Part shown: piece after piece, positions 10,247-21,796 of the stretch | Layout of the letters: each line of letters opens with the position of its first letter | How positions within the stretch are numbered: the stretch's first letter is position 1 | Source of the DNA: Branchiostoma floridae | Taxonomy: Eukaryota > Chordata > Leptocardii > Amphioxiformes > Branchiostomatidae | Assembly (NCBI RefSeq): GCF_000003815.2 | Contig: NC_049983.1 | Location: 7,580,530 to 7,644,529 of the forward strand | Direction: 5' to 3' | Length of the DNA: 64,000 nucleotides | The notes under the pieces: generated by a model | Databases searched by the model: none | What the model saw: only the letters and a program-made list of their open reading frames with translations | Told to the model about the DNA's origin: nothing | Program-made: the position numbers and the translations under genes

Positions 10247-12889
10247 TTGCATTGCATTGAGTTCCGACCAAATCTTGTCCACAGGTCAGTCGTCCCGTAC
10301 TGGTTTGAAGAGATGTCTCTCGTGGGGCATGTGAAGATGTACCACGACAAACCCAAAGAGGGAGAAAAGCGCATAAAAGAGTTGTTTAGGGGCCTTATTA
10401 TGGCAAAATTCAGTGTCATTGGACAAATCAATGCCGGTAGGCCACCAAGGGCCAACCGCTGCCGGATAGAGTACACAGGCAGCATGTTCGAGGGTACCAC
10501 ATTTGGTCGACCCATCGAGTTTGACGTCATGATCGTGATTGACGGCTCGGAAGATATCGAGAGCCAGGAGATCACCCCAGGGTACGTCAGGCTCCGAGCC
10601 AAGCCCCCCTTCCCTCACCGATTTTCTAAGTGTCTTAATGGAGACCAAAACATCAACCCGACAAAGATGCTGGACTGGTTTTATGGGCTTGTGCAGAAAG
10701 CGGTCAACAAAGTGAGTCCACCACTCATTCATGTATGAACAGTTTACTAGTATTCTTGTATGTATTGAGTGGTCTTCAAAAGTCACTCATCCTGTTATTT
10801 CACAATATTCACAGTTGCCGTCTTAGGTCAGGTCACATTTACGAACCGTCGCTCAGTCAGGCAGTTTGCAGCAACATAAATCAAGTATGCTATGAGAGGC
10901 AACTGACACACAAAACAGAAAAAAGAATAGCCATGGTTCATGAGCTTAACGTCTGTATGTTTCTTGATAAACACTTCAGTCTTTCGTTCTCGCATAAAGC
11001 CTGGGCGGGCCCCGGTTCGGAAATATGACCCTAGCACCAACCTTCAAAGCTTTTGACAAGTTTGTTAGAACAAGGTAGCACACAACTCTTTGTGCCGTTA
11101 CTCTTTTGTATTTAGGAAACGTATATTTAAACGTTTTCTACATGCAAAAGAGTTAAAACAAGTGGAATAGCTACATTCAAATAGCTAGGATATAGATAAC
11201 CAAAAAGTTAACGTGTCTAACATGGAATACAATTTTACAGATATCAACCTCGTCCTGTGATCCTGTTTCACTGACGGTCTCTCGCCACGGACCAGCTGTC
11301 ATGGTGAGCAAGCCTCTTCTTTCGTTAGAATAACTTGAACTGCAAACCCAAAGGGTTGAACTTTGCCTTAAGCATTGGGTTATTATTTTTCAATATACTA
11401 CATTCTGTATTCATTCTGAATAAACCATTGATAAAGTTTTTATTGCAGACAGGAGAAAATGGACATCATTGATTCAAGCCCAGAATACTTTTTCTGACTT
11501 CATTATGCAAGATTAACACTGAAGAAGTTGCCCATTTATCCATATCTAACAGGTTAATATAAAGGAAAGGAACGGCTTATCCATAGACGTGGACCTGGTC
11601 CTGTGTATCCAGCTGGATGATCAGTACTACGTCGCCAAACCGTACAAGCCGTACGCGGACGAACCTCCGTACTGGTCCCTGAGGTGCGATCCTGCCATGC
11701 TGTGGAGACAGTCCTTCTCTGTCGACGAGACCAGTACGCTAAAAAGGTCCGATGTGACAAGTGTTAACTTTGTAGATCAGTATTTGATACTTGAGTTGCC
11801 TGAGTAGAGACAATCTACAGCCCAATGTAACAATAGACATGTCACATGAGACGTTCTACCTCTAGGTAAATTTGTTTACCATACGACCACCATGGTGAAA
11901 CCCTATTCTGCGTCTTGTATTACTTACATGTATGCAATGTACTTACTTACCTAGGCCTACTGCCCGTCCCCTTTTGTATCAGCCAGAGGTTAACTGGAAT
12001 GTGCAGAGGCAGATCTTTTGCAAATCAAAATCCCTTTGGACTTTGTTATTTAGTAAGGGGTTGCTTTGCGCTGTCCTGTGGTCAAATCAACATCATAGTG
12101 AACGCAGACTAGCCTATGTACCTGTACATTGAAAATTAACCAATTATTCAGGATTGACGGAGCCAACGAATACCGCCGTGACTGCCTCCGCGTCCTGAAG
12201 GAACTGTTCCGGAGGGAAGCAGGTCTGGACAAGCTCACGTCCTTTCACCTGAAGACAGTCCTGCTGCACATGTGTCAAGAAGAGGACCAATGGCAAAGAA
12301 GCAAGATGAACGAGCGTTTCTTTGACCTGCTGAGGAGGTTGGTTGTTCCTATATCATAATATAATAGACTTATCATCTCCATGAATATGGAGATATAGTT
12401 TTGGGTGTGTCTGTTAGTCTGTCGTCTGTGTTTCAAACGATGTTTGCCCCCCACCCCCTCCCCCACTAGCAGCTAATGTGTATGGTATGTAGGTAGCTAA
12501 GACAGAAATGTACATAATGAAAGCCAAGTAGTGGCATTATGTATATAAGTCCTTAATTTGCATAATCAGTGCGAAAGTGTCATAATTCTTAGAAGTGGTA
12601 AATGGTTCTACTACAAACATTGTGACTGGTGTAAGTTGTTCAAAGGTGCACGTAACCAATCATAGATTATGCTAATGAGAGTCTTGTGCATAATCAGAAT
12701 ATTTTCCGCAGGATCGAGTCGTGTCTGCGAGAAAGACGTCTGCCTCACTTCTACCTGCCTGAACTGAACCTGTTGGACGGCATCCGTCAGGACACCATCG
12801 AGAACATGCGGGGCCGCGTCAAACATTTGATAGACAACGAACTTGATACAAGAGTTTCTATTGCGGCAACCCTTGTTGCGTACAAGTAG
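10247..12889 (+). CDS. cGAS-like receptor (Mab-21-fold nucleotidyltransferase), gene A
   Basis: Five exons: 10247-10711, 11241-11303, 11553-11746, 12152-12337, 12712-12889. All junctions are GT-AG and join in frame, giving 361 residues from the ATG at 10247. Exon 1 carries the active site: GS at 78-79 in YTGSMFEGTTFG, then EFDVMIVID with E91 and D93; the third metal ligand is D190 in SIDVDLVLCIQL. Later landmarks match cGAS and its relatives: AMLWRQSFSV, CRRDCLRVLKELF, SFHLKTVLLHMCQEEDQW and LPHFYLPELNLLD. By family knowledge it should make a cyclic di- or oligonucleotide second messenger after ligand (often RNA or DNA) binding. No zinc-thumb insertion is present before CRRDC. Unlike genes B and C there is no membrane or linker exon in view. 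Homology to them begins about 10265, so the gene is either a short soluble form, 5'-truncated, or has exons in the gap. The C-terminus (VSIAATLVAYK) differs from B and C. Confidence 0.85.
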
Positions 12890-13062
12890 GCAAATATATC
12901 CTTGAATGCTTACACCGTAGAACCAATAGTGTAAATTTCATTTTCATTTTTATATAACTAATATGTTGACTCATTCATACCGATAGATATCCATACATGC
13001 CTGTTTAGTTGTACTGTAAGTAGTTATAGACCTTACGAAAGTCGCTGTACTTTTGTCGTGTC

Positions 13063-13068
13063 AATAAA
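13063..13068 (+). terminator. candidate poly(A) signal of gene A
   Basis: AATAAA lies 174 bases after the gene A stop codon in an AT-rich 3' flank. It is the first canonical signal seen downstream. Confidence 0.5.
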
Positions 13069-13504
13069 GATTTCTATATGATAGTTGCAAACATTATGTA
13101 TTACTAATAAAACAAGCCAATGGCGATGTTGAAGTAACGGACCAAGAAAACAGCATTTATGAATGATTGTATCGAAATTAAAAGTTGATCATTTTGAACG
13201 CTATGTAAACTACGTACTAAGTTCCCAGGAGAAGATGAACTGACGATGAACTACCTGCAGAGTTTCATCTAACCTTCTGGGACAGTATAAGTGATTATGT
13301 TTTTGATGCTCTTAAAGAAATGTTTCTGCTCACCCCAGACACTGGGAGTCTGTTGCACTGAAAAAACTACGACTTTTGCAAGAATAAGGCCACATCTATA
13401 TGGATGACATCCTCTGGGAACCCCGGCCCAAAACTGATGCGAGCTTGAAAATAAAATAAAAAAAGTTGCCTTCATTATGAAATCTAAATGGTCATAAAGG
13501 TTTA

Positions 13505-13800
13505 GAAAATGACAAGAGGACATGGGAAATTCTGTTTAACGAGGTCGTTCACCCACTTTACCGAATCTCCAAGCAGATGTTGGGATGGAAGATCGTAATA
13601 TTTTGACTGGCCGTCCAGATGGGCTCATGTTGAACGTAGGTTGCCGCTAAATCTTAAGTCTCCCTCTGACATATTCATATTTATCCAGCCTTACTTAACA
13701 CAAAATCATTTCAAATCATTCCTAAGAAAATTAAGAAAACGGTATTATTAATAGATGTGTCTTTCTTTTCATTACTTCAATGCAAGTGCTTCAATGTCTA
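13505..13800 (+). repeat. dispersed repeat family R, partial copy
   Basis: 'CTCCAAGCAGATGTTGGGAT' and 'CCAGATGGGCTCATG' match 4595-4660, and the downstream AT-rich part matches 4700-4870. The following 13,915-14,075 resembles both 80-150 and 42,040-42,120. All are non-coding. Confidence 0.65.
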
Positions 13801-14075
13801 AAGAGAATACCCTTGCACCCTTGCACTGAGAGTATTACTGGATTTATTACTGGACTGGTTTGGAAACAATGTTGCAGTACTTTAACGATGCCCAGTACTA
13901 TAGTGATACTTTGCAATTCAGCCATCCACTGGTCGTCTGCGAGACTTTTGTCTATCAGTAAATACTATGTATGGAATAAACCTGTGCAAAATGCATCAAG
14001 TGGTGAAAATTCGGAAGCGTAAGACGCAAGGCAAGCCCACTAAATAAACATAATCATTCCAAGGCATCAAATCTT

Positions 14076-15300
14076 TATTTAGATACTTAGGCCACAGCAA
14101 GTAAATTTCATGGATGACATCAGCGCGCGCATTAATTTTCGCCTGATTTCAGAAAAAAAACAATAATTTTTTTTTCCTTCGGCGATGGTCAACATGACGA
14201 GAAAGTACCAAAATGGGCAAATATGTTGTATGTAGGCTTATGGTTGTACTTGTAGAAGTGACACTAGCCAGCAGGTAGCCATGACTGTATTTATAGAAGT
14301 GAAAGTAAAAATTTCATTAGATAGTTGTAAAAGTGGCCCCAATATGGAAGCCATGAGTGTAGTTGCCATGTTGGTAAGTGACACCAGTCTACCATACTAG
14401 CGTCACCTTTACTACACTAGTTCACGTCTTGAATACAGAAATGAATGCCTTGTAGGCTGTGATACCATGTTTCGTCGCTTCAATCCTTTTTTTATACGTT
14501 TATTGTGTATATTTGAAAAATTTAGCCATCTTGTTTTTTTTACCCGTCTTGTTTTTTTTTCGCCCTATCTCACTATTTTTGCCGTCTGCAGAGGATGTCA
14601 TCCATAAAATTTACTTGCTGTGGTCTTATTGCAGAACATTAGCTTTTAGGAATGTTAAAATCATGGACCATTTNNNNNNNNNNNNNNNNNNNNNNNNNNN
14701 NNNNNNNNNNNNNNNNNNNNNNNNNNNNNNNNNNNNNNNNNNNNNNNNNNNNNNNNNNNNNNNNNNNNNNNNNCGCTTTATGCTTCAAATATCTAAGTTC
14801 TTCTTTATCCCACTCATAAACCATTTCCAAGTATACACAACAATACATAATGCTCATTATTAAGTTATGAGAATTACATGTTAGAACATCTGAAAATTAG
14901 TTATAAGACTTTAAGTGACATCAAGAGACTGATTTCAAATATACAGATATACAACTATACAGATATTTCACTGTCTCCTTTCTGCTTACCTAAAATGAGA
15001 CGTCTATTTCAGAACGGCATTAGCCTATTGGGGCCCTGCGATCTAGATGCCTACCAGCGGTTATTGTGATTGTCGCCACAAACCAGCTGTCAGCCAATCA
15101 GAGAACAGGAATGTCTTGGGCTTTTTGCTTTCGAAAGCTGTCTCGCAAAGGCCGCTGGGAAGCTATCAGCCGATCATGTTATGTCTTACTCCTACGCCCG
15201 ATTTCCAACGGCTGACTGCCCATATAAGGGTAAGCTCATTAATATTCATAAGCAGGGCGGTGCGGAACTGGTCTGAGTGCGCTAGATAGCAGAGGTAACA
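14076..15300. other. no gene seen; contains a 100-N gap
   Basis: Short frames only. 14,590-14,630 is an inverted match to 14,085-14,125 ('AAATTTACTTGCTGTGG.C' against 'GCCACAGCAAGTAAATTTCATGGATGACATC'), so these sequences are probably the ends of an inverted-repeat element around 14.08-14.63 kb. The 15,040-15,260 stretch is GC-richer with CAAT-like motifs but no recognisable exon. Confidence 0.45.
14674..14773. other. assembly gap (100 N)
   Basis: Exactly 100 N, a gap placeholder of unknown true length. Confidence 0.99.
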
Positions 15301-15339
15301 CAAGGAGTTTCGACACGACTGTGGTCCCTCTGCGTAAGA

Positions 15340-15665
15340 GAATGGTTAGGCTAGGGTGGATAAGAGTAGAGTAGAATAGAGTATGGTACTACATAAAGTA
15401 GATTACAGTAGATCAGAGTACAGTAGAAAGTAAAGAGCCGTAAAGTAGAGTAGAGTGGAGGGAGGGTAGGAAGCAGAGTGGAGTAGAGTGTAATAGAGTA
15501 GAGTGCAATAGAGTAGAGTGTAATAGAGTAGAGTGTAATAGAGTAGAGTAGAGTAGAGTAGAGTAGAGTAGAGTAGGATAGAAAAGAGTAGAGTAGAGTA
15601 GAGTAGAGTAGAGTAGGTAGAGTAGAGTAGAGTAGAGTAGAGTAGAAAAGAGTAGGTAGAGTTAG
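15340..15665. repeat. AGAGT pentanucleotide microsatellite
   Basis: Near-perfect runs of AGAGT with interspersed variants (AGAGTGTAAT, AGTAGGAT). It is the outermost of three such runs (see 16,085-16,125 and 16,515-16,740) beyond the 3' end of cGLR gene B. Confidence 0.9.
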
Positions 15666-15719
15666 ATTAATATGGAGTAGAATGGAGTGGAGTGAAGGGA
15701 AGTAGAGCAGAGAACAATA

Positions 15720-16515
15720 TATATAGAATACAACACGGCGTATTCCGTATCACCCAAGGTGTCAGCCCGACCCGCGGGAGGGCTGAGACCGAGGGTGATG
15801 CGGAATACACCGTGTTGTATTTTATTTATGTCATACCCACCTGAGAAAACCACTGTTTTGATGCGAAATGCCCCAGAAGTTGAACAAATTTGTTGCCCTC
15901 GAAAAAAAAGCGTTGCAACAGTAATGTTCCAACGTCCGAATCAGGTATTCGAACTGTCGATGGCGCGGCACTCTGTCCACTCGAAACAGTTCGATTTATT
16001 CGAATGGAGCCCGTGTGATAAGCCCGGGCCGTACGGAAAGTTATCATCCGGTCCGGAACACCCGTATCGAACGTTTTCGCGTCACAGGTATGACATAAAG
16101 TAGAGTAGAGTAGAGTAGAGTATATATAGAATACAACACGGTGTATTCGGTATCACCCAAGGTATCAGCCTGACCGCGGGTTGTGATCCGACCCGCGGGA
16201 GGGCTGAGACCAAGTGTGATGCGGAATACACCGTGTTGTATTCTATTTATGTCATACCCACCTGAGAAAACCAAGGTTTTGATGCAAAATGCGCCAGAAG
16301 TTGAAAAAATTTGTTGCCCTCGAAAAAAAAGCGTTGCAACAGTAATGTTCCAACGTCCGAATCAGGTATTCGAACTTTCGATGGCGCCGTACTCAGCCCA
16401 CTCGAAACAGTTCGATTTTTTCGAATGGAGCACGTGTGATAAGCCCGGGCCGTACGGAAAGTTATCAGCTGGTCCGGAACACCCGTATCGAACGTTTTCG
16501 CGTCACAGGTATGAT
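15720..16515. repeat. about 390-bp unit tandemly duplicated, with internal inverted repeat
   Basis: 15,720-16,110 and 16,120-16,515 are near-identical. Each starts with GAATACAACACGG.GTATTC, has the inverted partner GGAATACACCGTGTTGTATT about 80-100 bp later, then a shared stretch containing 'AAGCCCGGGCCGTACGGAAA'. An AGAGT run follows each copy. The plus frames of 114 and 118 codons are open in both copies and are similar, but they lack any domain and coincide with the repeat. Probably a MITE-like element duplicated by the pentanucleotide array. Confidence 0.75.
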
Positions 16516-16740
16516 ACAAAGTATAGTAGAGTAGAGTAGAGTAGAGTAGAGTAGAGTAGAGTAGAGTAGAGTAGAGTAGAGTAGAGTAGAGTAGAGTAGA
16601 GTAGAGTAGAGCAGAGCAGAGCAGAGCAGAGTGGAGTACAGTACAGTACAATAACTAAAAGTATAGTACAGTACAGTACAATACAGTAGCTATAGCGTGC
16701 AGTAGAGTAGAGTACAGTAGAGTAGAGTAGGATAGAAAGG
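16515..16740. repeat. AGAGT microsatellite in the 3' flank of gene B
   Basis: A long AGAGT run with GCAGA and CAGTA variants. It begins about 120 bases past the stop of gene B. Read in the gene's direction it is (ACTCT)n, the same orientation as the array that follows gene C at 35,033-35,145. Confidence 0.9.
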
Positions 16741-16857
16741 AGTCCTGGGATTGATATCATGTGAAAAAGCTGATTACTGAAATGTGCCTTAGACATTATA
16801 GCATTCTTGCAAACCTCATCCATCGAAAACCTACAAGATTGCAGGAACTGGTGGTAC

Positions 16858-19800
16858 TTATTGGCGAAATCCTAGTGAGAGCACTCTGTTTCTCTCATGT
16901 TCGCTGTCTATCAGACGTTTGATGCGGAACCGCATGTTTTCGATGGTCTCGCGACGTATGCCGTCCAACAGGTTCAGTTCAGGCAGGTAGAAGTGAGGCA
17001 GACGTCTGTCTCGCAGACACGACTCGATCCTGCGGAGATAAACAGTAAGATGTTGCATAGATAACATATCTCTGACGACCCTACACATCGTGGTTTCAGG
17101 AGGTTGAATGAGTACTGACATACAAATACTTAGATCAAATCAAACATGGTTTATTTGTCAGAAAAGGTGTGGCAGCCAAAGGCCCTCTTTACAAAACAAA
17201 GTATTGCACTACACCATCTCGTGTCGTAACATATTGCTACACAACGCTATACATTTAAAACGATTTAAAAGCATTCACAAATATGGCATTAAAATAATGT
17301 ATCGGCGTTAAAATTATCTTATAGGTTAAAATTCAATATCGACTAGATTACCTCATGGAATTGAAAATGCGCAGCATTGATAGGACTGGACTATTGATCC
17401 CCCTATAGATCCCCCAAGCGCTACGGTCCAATTTGCAATGTTGCACGCAGGGGGGTAGCTGAGCCCGACCGAGCCCAAACATAGCCCGGTAACCGCAGGA
17501 CATCCTACGGGGCCACGTAGGAGTCACGCCAGAAAGTGGTGAACAGCACCCCCTTTTTCAATTGGTACCTGGGCATTAATTGTGCAATGCATCAGAGTTT
17601 CTCGTGTAACATAAAAATCGTGTGTTTTGCGTCTTGTGGACTATGCTATCCTTTGAGCTATTGTCAGGGTCGCATTAAGCTTTGACACCATAAAGTTGGC
17701 AGAGGACAAACAAGACTTGCTTGCACTGCTATATGCCAAATATACAACAAAAATTCCATAGCAAAAGTTTGCAGTTTGGCTTTGTATGAAGCCAGGAACA
17801 TTAACTCTATTACGATCGAGTAATGACCAACCTCCTCAGCAGGTCCAAGAAACGATCGCCCATCTTGCTGCTCTGCCATTGGTCCTCTTCTTGACACATG
17901 CGCAGCAGGACAGTCTTCAGGTGAAAGGACGTGAACTTGTCCAGGCCTGGTTCCCTCCGGAACACGCTCTTCAGGACACGGAGGCAGTCACGACGGCACT
18001 CGTTGGCTCTGTCGATCCTGAAAAATTGATTGATTTTCAATGTACATGTACAAACTGTATATAGCTCAGTTTGCGTCGACTATGATGCTGATTCTAGCAC
18101 ATCACTGCGCAAAGGAGCCTCTACTAAAGTCAAAAGGGATTTTTGGCTGTAAAAGATCTGCCTCTACACATTGGCTAATGCAAAGTGCACAATAGGTTCG
18201 TGATGGTCGTACGGTCGTCGATCTACAAATACTTGTCTAATCTGACCTTGATATCATCCTGGTTTCGTAGACAGAGAAGGACTGTCTCCACAGCATGGCA
18301 GGATCGTACCTCAGGGACCAGTCCGGAGGTTCGTCCGCGTACGGCTTGTACGGTTTGGCGACGTAGTATGTCTGATCCAGCTGGATACACAGGACCAGGT
18401 CCACGTCTATGGACAAGCCATACCTTTCATTTATATTTACCTGTCAGAGATGGGGACAGAAGGAAGACAGTCACATCTTTGTATCCTAAAGCTATAAACT
18501 GGATTCAGAGAAACCTATTGCCAGGTAGCGCATATAAAAAGATATGCTGCTCTAATTATTCTGGGCTTTAAGCTATGGTATTTATTCAGAGTGTCTTGAT
18601 GATGCAGTTACTGTGGCAACTGCAAAAGATAACTGCAAAGCTCAGTTGTCCAATGTTTTTGGAAATGGCAAGAGAATCTAGACTCCCTTGCAGTCTTCGG
18701 AACGGGCGTTGGACCACGATTTTCAACGTTGACTATGTTCTCTTGTGCCCGGAAGGGAGTTTGCCGAGGAAAGGAGTTTGCTGTGAAAGGGGGTTTGGCG
18801 TGATAGCAAGTATATGCCCCATCCGTCAGAGCCAACGTTGAAAATCGCGGACCAACGCCCCCCCCCCAAAAAAAAAAGAATCCAAGAGAACCCAAGAAGA
18901 CCCAATGCTCCAGGCTGCACACAACGCAACAATCCATTAGATTTGTAGTAACGTTAAGATTTGTTTTGACGAAAGAAGAGGCTTGCTCACCATTACGGCT
19001 GGTCCGTGGCGGGAGACACTCAATGAAACAGGACTCCAGGTCGCGCTTGACACCTGTAAAAATTCATTCCACGTTAGAAAAATTATATGGTCGAACGTTT
19101 TCTATCTATAACACGCAGAGTAGTATGCCACATTGTTCTTGTAATGAATTTTATCAAACATATGGACACATGTGAAACATTGGAACTTGAAGTTGCTTTT
19201 TTTTCACTGGTTTGACGCACCAGAAAAAAATGGTCATACATCAATGACAATGAGCGATTGACCCACCTTGTTGACCCCTCTCTGCACAAGTCCATAGAAC
19301 CAGTCGAGCATCTTTGTCGGGTTGATGTTTTGGTATCCATCGAGACACCTAGAAAACCGGTGAGGGTGCTGCCAGGCTTGGAGCCTAGCGTAGCCGGGAG
19401 TCATCTCCTCGCCCTCGACATCTTCTGATCCGTCAATCACGACCATGATGTCAAACTCGTCTGGTTGACCAAATTTGGTGCCCTCGTACATACTGCCTGT
19501 GTACTCTATCCGGCAGCGGTTGGCCCGTTGAGGCCTGCCGGCATCTATTTGTTCCTTGACACTGTCAATTATAGCCCCAATGTATCTTCTAACCAACTCT
19601 TCGGCGCACTTTGTTTGTTCGTCATCGAGTTTCAGTTTCTTTTCATGGTACACCTTCAACTGCTCCGTGAGAGACAAGTCTTCACACCAGTCTGGGACTA
19701 CCGATCTTTTGACAGGGTTTGATGGGCTTTCGGGCAAGAAATTGCCTCCAACTCGGTAGTTGCCCCCACGAGCATAACCACAGAATTCCTGTACAGGGCG

Positions 19801-21747
19801 ATGAGGGACGGCCGATTCTCGCAATTCGTGGAACCTGTATGAGATCAATAGCCTTACCAGGGTGACGTGTGACTGTATATTTGTAATACTGTGGAATCTA
19901 AGGTTAATCAAATTTTGACCATTCAAATATGATATGTGGTCAGTTGTACGTAGTGCATGCAGATTTTCTTGGAAGTGACACCCGGCATTCATAGGAGGCA
20001 TATTCTTTTCCTTCCTTCCTTTTAACATTTCAACATACTTTTAATATTCCTTATTTAAAAACTGAGAAGATGCATGGGGGTTCGTAGTGGTCACAGTCTG
20101 CTCCGTGAGCATTGACTAGAGTCTTCGAAATAGCGAGCCAGCGGTTGTATTTTCACGTACCTTTCATCATCATCATTATCATCATCGACACTTCGCCAAT
20201 GTCGGTAGCTCATCAGCCCTCCGAGGAACAGAGCGGCACCGGCGGCAACAGCGGTCAACAATACTGCTGAACTTTCTGGCTCGTCATTTGGTCTATCTTG
20301 ATACCCATGGCGCCTGTATGGATTGAAATTCAATGTCACGGCAGTGAATAGAATTTTCATCAATCAGTGACTACTTTTGAAAGGTAAACACACGTACCTC
20401 CAAATTGTCGATGGCTATCAGGCCATCTTGTTCATGGAGTGACCTAGTTCTCGCGAGAGTTGTGAGAAATATGTCGAGATTTGCATGGATCTTCTACCCC
20501 CTCGTCCCGCCTCCTTGCGTAGTAGGGGTAAGTAGGACTTGGGCAGCACCCAGTGATCATTGCGGTTCAACTTCGCACCTTCCAACTGGATGTGAAGCAT
20601 CTTTGATTTTTCTTTGATGCCATGGCAATCTTTTGAAACAATATGTTTAGCATCATAGCTACAATATGAACAAATTGCAATCCAAATTGAAGAGCGTTTT
20701 CTACATCTTAAAACATAGTAGAAAAGACCTTTACATATCAGGCTGACCTGTAACTGTACATTTTCAAACACTGGGAAATAAAGAATTAGTTTTGACCATT
20801 TTGACCACTCAAATATGCCATCTTTCTATGGGAATAGTCGTGTGTATTGCAGATGAATGAGAATCGGCATCTATGTGTTCTTTTCCTTTTTACTTTCACA
20901 AATCATTCACATTCATACACCATTTCATCAAGTTGGTATATCTAAACTGCAGCAGAGGGGGGGGGGGGCATGCACGTCTTCGGTGCTCCCTTGGAAATCA
21001 GCCTACTAGACTGAAGGGACCACTCTATAAGATCAATAAATAAATAGTGTGACACAACGATAATTTTACGCACCTTTCCGGCACATTGTTGACACTTCTT
21101 CGATATTCGTCGTCTCTTGTCATCTGCCTTTCTGCTGGTTTGGGCAACCGAACTTCCGCCTTGTCCTTTGCATGCCTTTCTGGTTCAGCATTGGATCTAT
21201 CTTGACATCTGTCGTTCCTGTACGGATTGAGATTGAATACCAATTTTGAAAAAAAATAATAAGCTACAATTTTAACGGGCAGCAATCAAAGCAAAACGTT
21301 ACCCTTTCCTTAAAAGTGATACAAAGTCCTTAGTAATACAGTGGAAGCCAGTTAATTGTACGTTGGATAAACACACACTTCGGTCAATTGCACGGAATCC
21401 CTAAATCCCGTGGTGGTGGGGTCCCACTGGGTAACTACGCATTATCGCACACGACGGATAATTGCACGGAATTTACTGGCAAATTGGGTGTGCAATTAAG
21501 CGGCTTCTACTGTACTAAGGCGAGATTTCACAATATAAGTGCATAGGCAAATGACTGTTAAACGCAAATGACGCAAATAACCGTAGACATAGTAGCTTCT
21601 GATGTACCTTCTTTTGTGTTTATCAGCATCAGCATCGCTTCCGGTCAAGTACAAGTAAATCAGCCAGCCCGCAAACGCTGTCATCAGAAATCCTACGCAT
21701 GTGGTTACGGCAACTCGCAATATGGTTACAGCTGTCTCTATAACCAT
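16858..21747 (-). CDS. membrane-anchored cGAS-like receptor, gene B
   Basis: Eight exons (minus strand, 5' to 3'): 21747-21608, 21217-21074, 20313-20161, 19834-19267, 19053-18991, 18440-18247, 18017-17832, 17029-16858. They join in frame to 539 residues. Residues about 6-34 (TILRVAVTTCVGFLMTAFAG and following) form a membrane helix near the N-terminus. Exons 2 and 3 are linkers bounded by phase-2 introns; exon 3 contains a second hydrophobic helix at about 110-131 (AVLLTAVAAGAALFLGGLM). Exon 4 holds the nucleotidyltransferase site: GS at 259-260 (YTGSMYEGTKFG), E272 and D274 in DEFDIMVVID; D370 in SIDVDLVL is the third ligand. The C-terminal half has MLWRQSFSV, SFHLKTVLLRMCQEEDQW and HFYLPELNLLD. 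Family knowledge predicts a nucleic-acid-triggered cyclic-nucleotide synthase acting upstream of STING-like receptors. The membrane topology is inference. No zinc-thumb cysteine cluster is present. Confidence 0.87.
18650..18870. repeat. inverted-repeat element in gene B intron
   Basis: GGGCGTTGGACCACGATTTT near 18,705 pairs with AAAATCGCGGACCAACGCCC near 18,843, enclosing about 130 bp that includes a C-rich and A-rich run at its right. It lies in the intron between exons 18440 and 18991. Probably a small MITE or its core. Confidence 0.55.
20161..20313 (-). CDS. gene B linker exon 3 carrying a hydrophobic helix
   Basis: 153 bases, phase 2-2. It begins RHGYQDRPNDEPE like the other linker exons but then has about 20 hydrophobic residues (AVLLTAVAAGAALFLGGLM), then YRHWRSV and an acidic run DDDNDDDE before the donor AG|GTACGT. 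If it is used, gene B would span the membrane twice. Confidence 0.75.
21074..21217 (-). CDS. gene B linker exon 2 (phase 2-2)
   Basis: 144 bases, starting after an acceptor in CCGTACAG and ending AG|GTGCGT. It encodes a charged, probably disordered stretch: NDRCQDRSNAEPERH through EYRRSVNNVPER. It is a clear homologue of gene C exon 2 (shared PERHAK, EVRLP, EYRRSVN) and, more distantly, of the next exon. Exons with equal phases on both sides can be duplicated or skipped without changing the frame. Confidence 0.8.
21339..21512 (+). mobile_element. MITE with TA target duplication (family CAGTAGAAGCC), gene B intron 1
   Basis: 174 bp flanked by TA on both sides (21337-38, 21513-14). Terminal inverted repeats are CAGTGGAAGCC at left and GGCTTCTACTG at right, with 'CAAATTGGGTGTGCAATTAAG' close to the right end. 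There is no coding capacity. TA duplication and termini fit a Tc1/mariner- or pogo-type non-autonomous element. Confidence 0.85.
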
Positions 21748-21796
21748 GATGCCGGACTACAGTCGCTCACTGAAGATGACCTGTTGGCTTCTCTAA
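21748..21796 (-). promoter_or_regulatory. conserved 5' leader of gene B
   Basis: AGAGAAGCCAACAGGTCATC then TTCAGTGAGCGACTGTAGTC and CGGCATC precede the ATG. Gene C has the same leader with few changes, and the two hydrophobic exons at 2.7-3.0 and 5.8-6.1 kb have a diverged version. It probably belongs to the 5' UTR. No clear TATA box is seen upstream of it. Confidence 0.6.

Noticed and set aside
10286-10786. 166-codon minus frame opposite gene A exon 1
   Set aside because: Antisense shadow of the nucleotidyltransferase exon, which is supported by paralogues on both strands.
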